Shown here in pieces: positions 25,019-30,890 of a stretch of DNA of 30,890 nucleotides; positions within the stretch are counted from its first letter, which is position 1, and each line of letters opens with the position of its first letter. The stretch spans positions 1-30,890 of the forward strand of contig CAZEAU010000027.1 in assembly GCA_964510515.1 (NCBI GenBank), given 5' to 3'. Position numbers and translations under genes: made by a program. The DNA comes from SURF-21 sp964510515. Lineage in GTDB: Bacteria; Actinomycetota; Geothermincolia; Geothermincolales; RBG-13-55-18. The notes beneath the pieces were generated by a model. That model was not told the origin of the DNA. It made no database searches and worked only from the letters and a program-made list of their open reading frames with translations.

Positions 25019-25027
25019 TGTTAGAAT
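25019..25027 (+). promoter_or_regulatory. Extended -10 promoter of tRNA-Gly
   Basis: TGT-TAGAAT lies 14 bases before tRNA-Gly, so this tRNA has its own promoter although tRNA-Pro ends only 70 bases upstream. Confidence 0.55.
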
Positions 25028-25041
25028 ATTGACGCAGGCGA

Positions 25042-25117
25042 GCGGGAGTAGCTCAGTTGGAAGAGCGAGAGCCTTCCAAGCTCTAGGTCGCGGGTTCGAG
25101 ACCCGTCTCCCGCTCCA
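25042..25117 (+). tRNA. tRNA-Gly (anticodon UCC)
   Basis: A 76-nt cloverleaf: acceptor GCGGGAG/CTCCCGC, anticodon stem AGAGC/GCTCT with loop CTTCCAA, T loop TTCGAGA, T73 and encoded CCA. It is convergent with rdgB and ends 15 bases from the rdgB stop, with no room for a separate terminator hairpin. Confidence 0.95.
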
Positions 25118-25132
25118 TTATTTTCACCCTTT

Positions 25133-25753
25133 TCACTCTCCACGCAGCCACGGCGGCTCGCCGCGCTGCAGCAGCGAGCGCAGCCGCCGCATGGCCTTGC
25201 CGCGGTGGCTCACGGCGTTTTTTTCTTGCGGCGAGAGTTCCGCCATGGTCTTATCCATGCCCTCGGGCACGAAAACCGGGTCGTAGCCGAAGCCCCCCGC
25301 CCCCCTGGGCGCGGTGATGATGGAGCCCTCGCACTCCTCCCTGATCTCCAGGGTCCGGCCGCCGGGAGAGGCCAGCACGAGCACGCACACGAAGCGCGCC
25401 TTGCGCATCTCCCCGGGAATGCCCTCCATCTCGCGCAGCAGGCGGGAGATATTGGCGGCGTCGCCTGCCCGGGCCCCGGCAAAACGCGCGCTCCTCACCC
25501 CCGGCGCTCCCTGCAGCGCCTCCACCTCCAACCCGGAATCGTCGGCCAGGGCCGGGGTGCCGGCCCAGCGCGACAGCTGCAGCGCCTTGCCGGCAGCGTT
25601 CTCCTCGAAGGTATGGCCGCGCTCCTCCAGGACGGGCCACTCCCGGAAGTCGTCCCGGGTCAGCAGCTCCACCTCCAGCCCGGAGAGGAGGGCGCGCATC
25701 TCCCCCATCTTGCCGCGGTTTGACGTGGCCAGGACCAGCCGCGCCGCGCTCAA
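25133..25753 (-). CDS. rdgB: XTP/dITP diphosphatase (RdgB/HAM1 family)
   Basis: It hydrolyses non-canonical purine triphosphates (ITP, dITP, XTP) to monophosphates, keeping them out of DNA and RNA. The 206-residue protein has SNRGK (11-15), FEENA (49-53), DDSGLEV (71-77), GAPGVRSARFAG (82-93), FGYDPVF (155-161) and SHRGKA (182-187). The TTG start at 25753 overlaps the rph stop as TTGA, with GGAGG seven bases upstream. It is last in the murI-MBL-rph-rdgB operon, matching Rv1341 in Mycobacterium. Confidence 0.93.
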   Translation of the reverse strand: MSAARLVLATSNRGKMGEMRALLSGLEVELLTRDDFREWPVLEERGHTFEENAAGKALQLSRWAGTPALADDSGLEVEALQGAPGVRSARFAGARAGDAANISRLLREMEGIPGEMRKARFVCVLVLASPGGRTLEIREECEGSIITAPRGAGGFGYDPVFVPEGMDKTMAELSPQEKNAVSHRGKAMRRLRSLLQRGEPPWLRGE

Positions 25754-26502
25754 GCGCCATCCTCCAGGATGGCGACGCCGTCCGCGGCGAAGAGGGCCTT
25801 GTTCTGCAGCCAGGTCGCCTGCTCGATACCGCGGCGGGCTAAGTCCAGCACCGCGTCCAGTTCCTCGCGGCTGAAAGTCCTTCTCTCCGCCGTCCCCTGC
25901 AGCTCCACTATGGAGCCGGCGCCGGTCATGACCACGTTCATGTCCACCTCGGCGCCCGAGTCCTCCGCAAAGTCGAGGTCGAGGAGGGGGACGCCGTCCA
26001 CGATGCCCACGCTCATCGCGGCCACCGACCCGGTAAGCGGGACCTCCGCCAGCCGCTTCCCCTCCACCATGCCGCGCAAGGCGTCGTAGAGGGCCACGTA
26101 GGCGCCGTTGATGGCGGCGGTACGCGTGCCCCCGTCGGCCTGTATGACGTCGCAGTCCAGCCAGAGGGTGTATTCCTTCAGGGCCTCCAGGTCGGTCACC
26201 GCCCGCAGCGACCTGCCGATAAGTCTCTGTATCTCCTGCGTCCTCCCCCCCTGCCTGCCGGATGCGGCCTCGCGGTTCATCCTCTCCTGGGTAGAGCGCG
26301 GCAGCATGCCGTATTCCGCGGTCACCCACCCTCGCCCCGAGCCGCGCAGGAAATGGGGGACCTTGAACTCCAGGCTTGCCGTGCATACCACCCTGGTGTT
26401 GCCCATCTCCACGCAGGCGGAGCCCTCCGCATGCGGGATGTAGTCACGCGTTATGCTCATGCGGCGCAGCTCGTCCGGTCTCCTGCCGTCACGCCTGGTC
26501 AT
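25750..26502 (-). CDS. rph: Ribonuclease PH
   Basis: A phosphate-dependent 3'-5' exoribonuclease that trims tRNA and rRNA 3' ends. The 250-residue protein begins with RRDGRRPDELR, which is typical. It has the phosphate-binding GGTRTAA (124-130) and the catalytic aspartates D181 and D187 in FAEDSGAEVDMNVV. The ATG at 26502 overlaps the upstream MBL-fold gene by 14 bases, with GGGAGGTGG as ribosome site. Since the tRNAs here encode CCA, its role would be trimming of the precursors. Confidence 0.95.
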   Translation of the reverse strand: MTRRDGRRPDELRRMSITRDYIPHAEGSACVEMGNTRVVCTASLEFKVPHFLRGSGRGWVTAEYGMLPRSTQERMNREAASGRQGGRTQEIQRLIGRSLRAVTDLEALKEYTLWLDCDVIQADGGTRTAAINGAYVALYDALRGMVEGKRLAEVPLTGSVAAMSVGIVDGVPLLDLDFAEDSGAEVDMNVVMTGAGSIVELQGTAERRTFSREELDAVLDLARRGIEQATWLQNKALFAADGVAILEDGA

Positions 26503-27262
26503 TCGCTCCACCTCCCAGGTAAATTTCCATCCCCTCGCGGGCAAGCGCCGTCTCGCCCCCGAAGGCCTCTCTCGCCTCTTCCAGGATATCCTGCCGGTCG
26601 AAAGTGGGCCAGATATGGGTGAGGAGGAGGCTTCGCGCCCCCGCCCGCGCGGCCGCCTCCCCCGCCTGCCGCGCGGTCATGTGCCCGTGCGATGCCTCGG
26701 CGGCGTGAGAGGCCGGGAAAGTCGCCTCGCACACGAAGAGGTCCACCCCCGCCGCCGCCTCCTCCAGGTCGGGAGAGGGCGCGGAGTCGGAGGAATAGGC
26801 CATGCTCCAGCCCTTTCCCCACAGGCGCACGCTGTATCCCTCCACGGGGTGCCGGGTGGGATAGAACCTGGCGCGCACCTCCCCCAGCGAGTACTCGCGC
26901 CCCGCCTCCATGTCCTCGGCCGCGAATACGCGCGGCAGATACCGGCGCGAGCCCTCGCCCAGGATGCGCCCCATGAGCTCCAATCCCCCCCGCGGCATGA
27001 TCAGGCGCAAGCCCCAGGGCTCTGCGGGGTCGAAGCGCAGGGCGTAGAAGAGAGGGTAGAGATCGCCGAAATGGTCGATGTGCATGTGGGTTATCATCAC
27101 CGCGTCTAGGGCCGCGGGGGCGGCCTCCTTGAGCAGGTTGGAGAGGCAGCCATTCCCCAGCTCCAGCGCGAGCAGCGTGTCCCCCTCGCGCAGCAGAAAG
27201 CCGTTTGTGGCTCCGCCGGGCCGGGGATAGGTGCCGCAAGCCCCCAGGACGGTGAGCTTCAC
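26489..27262 (-). CDS. Metallo-beta-lactamase-fold hydrolase, Rv1339-like
   Basis: A 257-residue MBL-fold protein with a complete dinuclear metal site: HMHIDH (59-64), H138, D159 (SSDS), H194 (SHGHMTARQAG) and H216 (LLTHIWP). Order and signatures match the actinobacterial protein Rv1339, reported as a cyclic-AMP phosphodiesterase and encoded between murI and rphA in Mycobacterium. The SHGHMTA motif also occurs in RNase Z-like proteins. The function here is therefore inferred: cyclic nucleotide hydrolysis is most likely, with another phosphodiester substrate as the alternative. The GTG start overlaps the murI stop as GTGA, so translation is coupled. Confidence 0.85.
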   Translation of the reverse strand: MKLTVLGACGTYPRPGGATNGFLLREGDTLLALELGNGCLSNLLKEAAPAALDAVMITHMHIDHFGDLYPLFYALRFDPAEPWGLRLIMPRGGLELMGRILGEGSRRYLPRVFAAEDMEAGREYSLGEVRARFYPTRHPVEGYSVRLWGKGWSMAYSSDSAPSPDLEEAAAGVDLFVCEATFPASHAAEASHGHMTARQAGEAAARAGARSLLLTHIWPTFDRQDILEEAREAFGGETALAREGMEIYLGGGANDQA

Positions 27263-28077
27263 GGCAGCGACCTCGACGCCGGCAGGGTGACCTTCTCCAC
27301 CCGCTCGACTTCCGGCCCGAGGAATATGCGGCCCAGGGAGATGGCCTTCTCCGCGTCGCCCGAACACATGAAGCGGTATGCGGGAGGCGCGGCGGAACCG
27401 CGCAGTTGACCCCGCCGCATAAGGGTCTCCTCGACCTCCCTCGCCACCTCCTCGTCCGAGCTGATGAGGCTCACCCCCCCGCCCGCGACCCCGCCGATGA
27501 CCTCGCTGATGAGGGGGTAATGGGTGCACCCCAGGACCAGGGTATCCACGCCCCTGCTCAGCAGCGGCGCCAGGTAGCCGCGCACCTCCTCCTCGATGCG
27601 CGCCCCCGCGACCTCCCCGCGCTCCACGAAATCCACCAGCGAAGGGCAGGCGCGGGAATGCACCCTGGCCCCGGCGTCCAGGGCGCGTATGGCCCGGGGG
27701 TAGGCGCGGCTGGCCACCGTGGCCGGCGTCCCCATGACCCCGATGCGGTGGTTGCGGGTGGCGCGCACGGCTCCCCTGGCTCCCGGCTCCACCACCCCCA
27801 GCACCGGGACCCCGCACCCGCGCTGCACCTCCAGCAGGGCGGCCGAGGTGGCGGAGTTGCAGGCGATGACGATGAGCTTGGCCCCGAGTCCCTCCAGGAA
27901 GGAGGCGATCTGCAGGGAGAACTCGCGTATCTGGCCCAGGGCGCGGGGACCGTAAGGCCCGCGCTCGCTGTCCCCGAAATAGCAGATGGACTCGTGGGGG
28001 AGCCTGTTCATCACGGCCTTCATCACCGTGAAGCCTCCCACGCCCGAGTCGAACATCCCGATGGGGGCGTCGTTCAA
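27259..28077 (-). CDS. murI: Glutamate racemase
   Basis: A cofactor-independent racemase supplying D-glutamate for peptidoglycan precursors. The 272-residue protein has D10-S11 in GMFDSGVGG, the paired catalytic cysteines C73 (ACNSATS) and C184 (GCTHYPL), and PYG in the substrate loop. The TTG at 28077 was chosen because AAAAGGAGG lies about ten bases upstream; the frame's first ATG (28143) would lie at or before the predicted start of transcription. It is first in the four-gene operon with overlapping reading frames. Confidence 0.93.
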   Translation of the reverse strand: MNDAPIGMFDSGVGGFTVMKAVMNRLPHESICYFGDSERGPYGPRALGQIREFSLQIASFLEGLGAKLIVIACNSATSAALLEVQRGCGVPVLGVVEPGARGAVRATRNHRIGVMGTPATVASRAYPRAIRALDAGARVHSRACPSLVDFVERGEVAGARIEEEVRGYLAPLLSRGVDTLVLGCTHYPLISEVIGGVAGGGVSLISSDEEVAREVEETLMRRGQLRGSAAPPAYRFMCSGDAEKAISLGRIFLGPEVERVEKVTLPASRSLP

Positions 28078-28146
28078 GTCCCTCTGCCTCCTTTTTCGCC
28101 TCTCTCCGTCCCAGCCGCGCCCTTGCGCGCCCGCGGGCACCATAAG

Positions 28147-28155
28147 ATTCTAGCA
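28147..28155 (-). promoter_or_regulatory. Extended -10 promoter of the murI operon
   Basis: TGC-TAGAAT on the minus strand, with the start of transcription near 28140, about 60 bases before the murI TTG. No -35 consensus. It is divergent from the promoter at 28200-28228, and the two are about 45 bp apart, so expression could be linked. Confidence 0.55.
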
Positions 28156-28199
28156 CCACCGTCCGCCGGCTGTCCCCGGCGCCGCCGGGGGAGGAGGAA

Positions 28200-28228
28200 T
28201 TGACCCCCGCGGCGCGCGGGAGTATGGT
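28200..28228 (+). promoter_or_regulatory. Promoter of the GMC oxidoreductase operon
   Basis: TTGACC (28200-28205) and TATGGT (28223-28228) are spaced by exactly 17 bases. Just after the expected start a small hairpin GGGGC-ATGC-GCCCC (28237-28250) could sit at the 5' end of the mRNA. The leader is about 90 bases. Confidence 0.6.
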
Positions 28229-28326
28229 CAAATACAGGGGCATGCGCCCCCGAGGACATCATGCCGTGGACCCGCATGACATAGTGCAGGTGTGAAGCCG
28301 CTGAGGACACCGCGAGGGAGGACCGC

Positions 28327-28734
28327 ATGAGGGCCTATTTCTCGAACCGGCTGCGCCTTCTGGCGCCGATATTCATCGCCCCGTCAGGGAGCCTGCCCCC
28401 CGCCGACCCCGAGGACATGGTGGATTTCAACCGCGACTTCCTGCGCGCGGGCACGCCGGTCTTTCGCATCATGTTCTATGCCATGATGCTGGCCCTGCAG
28501 GTTTTGTGCCGCCTCATGCGCCGCAAGTCCCTCTACTCCCTCCCCCGCGAGGAGGCGGACGATTTCATCCAGTCCCTTTACGGCCACCGCATCGCGGCCC
28601 TCAGCGCCGTGCCCACCCTCCTGGGCACCGCCATCTACTTGTCCCACTACGACCGGGACGACCTGCAGGCCCATCTCGGGTTCGATATCGCGGCCATGCG
28701 CGAGGAGGCGGCGGCGCGGGGGGTGCAGAGATGA
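28327..28734 (+). CDS. Small partner protein of the GMC oxidoreductase
   Basis: The 135-residue protein is translationally coupled to the oxidoreductase by an ATGA overlap. It has a hydrophobic segment at about 44-62, followed by RRK, and a weaker one at about 89-105. It lacks a signal peptide with a cleavage site. Its place directly before a GMC flavoprotein recalls the small subunits of sorbitol and gluconate dehydrogenases, which help fold, anchor or export the large subunit; here this is inference from context, since I recognise no motif. The start is secure: GAGGGAGGA lies four bases before the ATG. Confidence 0.7.
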   Translation: MRAYFSNRLRLLAPIFIAPSGSLPPADPEDMVDFNRDFLRAGTPVFRIMFYAMMLALQVLCRLMRRKSLYSLPREEADDFIQSLYGHRIAALSAVPTLLGTAIYLSHYDRDDLQAHLGFDIAAMREEAAARGVQR

Positions 28735-30341
28735 TAGTCAAGCCGGGAGAGCTGACGGGGAACATCAGGCGCGGGGCCGATGTGGTCATCATCGGCTCCG
28801 GGGCCGGAGGCGGCCCCATCGCCAAGGAGCTGGCCGAGGCCGGCCACAGCATCGTGGTCCTGGAGGAGGGCGGGCACTTCACGCGCGAGGACTTCGACTT
28901 CAGGCCCGGGCGGGCCCTGACCCGCCTTTACCGCGACGCCGGGCAGTCCTTCACCCTGGGCCTGCCCATCATCGTCGTCCCCCAGGGCAAGACGGTGGGG
29001 GGAACGACCACCGTAAACTCCGGCACCTGCCTGCGCATCCCTCCCCGCGTGCTCAGGCGCTGGCACCTGGAATGCGGCCTGCGCGACATCGGCGATGACG
29101 AGCTCAACCTGCTCTACGCGGCGCTGGAGGAGTACCTCTTCGTGAAGAGGGCCGACCCCGAGGTGGTGGGCGAGAACAACCTGCTCTTCCTGCGCACGGC
29201 GGAGAAGCTCGGTTATTCGGGCGGTTTTTTGCCCCGCAACGCCAAGGACTGCGAGGGATACGGCGTATGCGCATACGGATGTCCCTCCGGCGCCAAGCAG
29301 AGCGTCGATGTCTCCTTCATCCCGGACGCGGTGCGCGCAGGCGCGGACGTGTACACGCGCTGCCGCGCGGAACGCATCGTGGTGCGCGGCGGCAGGGCGG
29401 TCGGGGTGCGCGGCCATTTCCTCGACCCGCGCAGCGGCAAGAGAACCTTCCGCATGGAGGTGGAAGCGCCGCTGGTGGTGCTGGCGGCGGGGGCCATGCA
29501 GTCCCCCTCCCTGCTCATGCACAACCGTATCTGCCTGTCCTCCGGCCGGGTGGGGAGCAACCTCTCCATCCATCCTTGCGGGGCCACCATAGCCCTCACC
29601 GGCGAAAAGCTGGGGAACCCCAAGGGCATACCGCAGAGCGCCTATGTCGATGACTTCGCCCCTGACGGCATCATGCTGGAGGGGGTCACCCTGCCGCCGG
29701 CGGTCATGGCCGTGACCCTGCCCTGGGGGGGCAGGCGCCATGCCGGGGCCATGTGGGAATACCCCTATATGGGCACCTTCGGGTCCATGATCAGCGAGCA
29801 CGATTCCTCCGGAAGGGTGGTCGCGGGGCCGTCGGCGCGCCAGCCGCTGGCCTTCTACAACATGGGCCGCGCGGACCTGGAGAGGCTCAAGCGCTCCATC
29901 CTGCTCATGGCGGAGATCTGGTTCGCTGCAGGCGCCAAGCGCGTCTTCACCCCCCTCGACGGCTTCAAGGTGCTCACCGGGGCGCGGGACCTCTCCCGGC
30001 TGGCCCACGCGCGCCTCAAGCGGGCGGGCATATACGGGCTCAGCGCATATCATCCCATGGGGACCTGCAGCATGGGGAGCGACCCCCAGTACTCCGTGGT
30101 CAAGAGCTCCTGCGAGACCTGGGAGGTGGAGAACCTCTTCATCTGCGATGCCAGCGTGCTGCCCACCTCCCTGGGAGTGAACCCGCAGCTCACCATCATG
30201 GCCCTGGCCATGCGCGCCGCGGGGTTCATCGACGAGCGCCTCTCCGAGCGCTCCGCCGAGACGCGTGGCACAAGCCGCCTGGACAGGCTGCGCGGCCGCC
30301 TGCGCAAGGAAAAAGAGCCTGCGCCCCGCCCTCCCGCCTAG
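28731..30341 (+). CDS. GMC-family FAD-dependent oxidoreductase
   Basis: A 536-residue flavoprotein of the glucose-methanol-choline family, which oxidises alcohols or sterols. The FAD Rossmann motif is GSGAGGGPIAKEL (22-34) ending in E45-E46. The second FAD motif is KTVGGTTTVNSGTC (87-100). The C-terminal catalytic pair is H441 in HPMGTCSMG and N484 in GVNPQLTIM. A cysteine cluster C174-x5-C180-x3-C184 in DCEGYGVCAYGCPSGAK resembles long-chain alcohol oxidase-type members. No twin-arginine or Sec signal is seen, so it is probably cytoplasmic or membrane-associated through its partner. The last 25 residues are Arg/Pro-rich. The substrate cannot be told from sequence. Confidence 0.9.
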   Translation: MIVKPGELTGNIRRGADVVIIGSGAGGGPIAKELAEAGHSIVVLEEGGHFTREDFDFRPGRALTRLYRDAGQSFTLGLPIIVVPQGKTVGGTTTVNSGTCLRIPPRVLRRWHLECGLRDIGDDELNLLYAALEEYLFVKRADPEVVGENNLLFLRTAEKLGYSGGFLPRNAKDCEGYGVCAYGCPSGAKQSVDVSFIPDAVRAGADVYTRCRAERIVVRGGRAVGVRGHFLDPRSGKRTFRMEVEAPLVVLAAGAMQSPSLLMHNRICLSSGRVGSNLSIHPCGATIALTGEKLGNPKGIPQSAYVDDFAPDGIMLEGVTLPPAVMAVTLPWGGRRHAGAMWEYPYMGTFGSMISEHDSSGRVVAGPSARQPLAFYNMGRADLERLKRSILLMAEIWFAAGAKRVFTPLDGFKVLTGARDLSRLAHARLKRAGIYGLSAYHPMGTCSMGSDPQYSVVKSSCETWEVENLFICDASVLPTSLGVNPQLTIMALAMRAAGFIDERLSERSAETRGTSRLDRLRGRLRKEKEPAPRPPA

Positions 30342-30414
30342 CCGTCTCGACCCGCGCGCCCGGCTCCAGGTGCGTACGCCGACATCTGCGCGGGCCGCCG
30401 TGCTCCTAATAGCC

Positions 30415-30470
30415 GGTACCGGGCCTCACCTTCCGTATGCGAACCGGTCCCCATGATGACACGCCCGGAA
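30415..30470 (+). repeat. 56-bp intergenic repeat block, right copy
   Basis: Aligns end to end with 264-319, same orientation, differing at a handful of bases (for example CTTCCG for CTTACG). It starts about 70 bases after the GMC gene stop. Confidence 0.8.
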
Positions 30471-30600
30471 GAACATGAGGCGCACGCGCCCCGAAGGGAC
30501 GTCCGGAAGAACATGTGCCACCCGCGCTTCGAAGGGACGTCCGGAAGAGCATGTACCGCCCGCGCCACGAAGGGGAGCCGGAAGAACGCCTGCGAACCGC
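30466..30600 (+). repeat. Tandem array of a 38-bp unit (about 3.5 copies)
   Basis: Units start CGGAAGARCATG at 30466, 30504 and 30542 (38, 38 and 37 bp), and a broken fourth starts at 30579. Each ends in GAAGGGACGTC or a variant. The middle bases vary. A single shortened unit is at 315-342 in the left mosaic. With so few copies, no spacers and no cas genes, this is not a CRISPR. Confidence 0.75.
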
Positions 30601-30634
30601 CTCCTGCAATAGCCGAGGCAGGGAAAGACACCTT

Positions 30635-30652
30635 CCTTCCGTATGCGAACCG
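30635..30652 (+). repeat. Partial third copy of the 56-bp block
   Basis: CCTTCCGTATGCGAACCG repeats the centre of the 56-bp block found at 264 and 30415. Sequence on either side has diverged. Confidence 0.6.
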
Positions 30653-30749
30653 ATTCCTGCAAGGCGCTGACTTGAAGCATGAGAGAGCCCTTTTCTCCAG
30701 GATCAGCCGCGGGGAAGAGAGCATGGAGCAGGCGCGGCGAAGAAAGCAT

Positions 30750-30834
30750 GGGGCCACGTCTTGCAATCTTGAGGTAAAGCCCCAGGTGCGAACTGGGAAG
30801 ATAGCGGAGCAGGCAAAGAACAAGACCTGACCCC
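30750..30834 (+). repeat. 85-bp MITE/REP-like hairpin element, right full copy
   Basis: The same 85 bp, ends and internal CCCAG/CTGGG stem as 383-467. The right 45 bases are almost identical and the left 40 have several changes. It is followed to the window end (30835-30890) by the same block that follows the truncated copy at 1-39. No gene is convincing in 30342-30890; the minus-strand frames there are translations of the repeats. Confidence 0.8.
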
Positions 30835-30890
30835 TTCTGCCCTCACCGGCTCTCTCTCCAGCCCGCCGCATGGGCTCGCGTTTTGCCTCC

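Noticed and set aside
28242..28295. 17-codon leader peptide before the GMC partner gene
   Set aside because: It has no ribosome site, starts almost at the predicted transcription start, and shows no runs of regulatory codons.
30466..30600. Possible CRISPR array
   Set aside because: Units of 37-38 bp are directly adjacent with no unique spacers, the middle of each unit varies, and no cas gene is present.

Overview
The window is GC-rich bacterial chromosomal DNA made almost entirely of core housekeeping genes. The gene order points to Actinomycetota. On the minus strand tig-clpP-clpX-valS-folC-ndk-mreB-mreC-mreD-PBP2-rodA follows the Streptomyces order, and murI-(metallo-beta-lactamase-fold protein)-rph-rdgB follows the Mycobacterium murI-Rv1339-rphA-Rv1341 order. 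A complete mre/rod elongation cluster implies a cell with lateral-wall growth. I think of a deep-branching actinobacterial lineage (Geothermincolia-like), but that is an inference from gene order and composition. Non-ATG starts are frequent (TTG for recO, era, murI and rdgB; GTG for folC, valS, clpP, tig, rodA, mreD and the MBL-fold gene).

Layout. 1-549: a mosaic of intergenic repeats, with no convincing gene. 550-2294 (+): a small four-cysteine protein, uppS and recO. 2295-2742: gene-free, holding a 120-bp inverted-repeat element and a GC-rich direct repeat. 2743-10239 (-): mreBCD, PBP2 and rodA, followed by era and a DeoC-family protein that lacks the usual Schiff-base lysine. 10445-15162 (-): valS, folC, ndk. 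15449-15727 (+): a small membrane protein. 15938-19398 (-): tig, clpP, clpX. 19481-19888: tRNA-Leu on one strand and tRNA-Arg plus tRNA-His on the other. 19996-23876 (-): two TrkH-type potassium transporter subunits of identical length, with an OB-fold-like exported membrane protein between them. 24047-24673 (-): an unrecognised protein. 24894-25117 (+): tRNA-Pro and tRNA-Gly. 25133-28077 (-): a tightly overlapping murI operon. 28327-30341 (+): a GMC flavoprotein oxidoreductase with a small partner. 30342-30890: the same repeat mosaic as at the left end, in the same order and orientation.

Functionally, uppS (lipid carrier), murI (D-glutamate), PBP2/RodA (polymerisation) and MreBCD (scaffold) serve the cell wall. 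Tig and ClpXP serve protein folding and turnover. valS and the tRNAs serve translation, and ndk, rdgB and rph serve nucleotide and RNA metabolism. The most unusual items are the DeoC homologue with replaced catalytic residues, the TrkH pair coupled to an exported OB-fold-like protein, the composite 85-bp hairpin repeat family at both ends, and the four-cysteine protein ahead of uppS. I found no CRISPR array, transposase, phage gene or rRNA.
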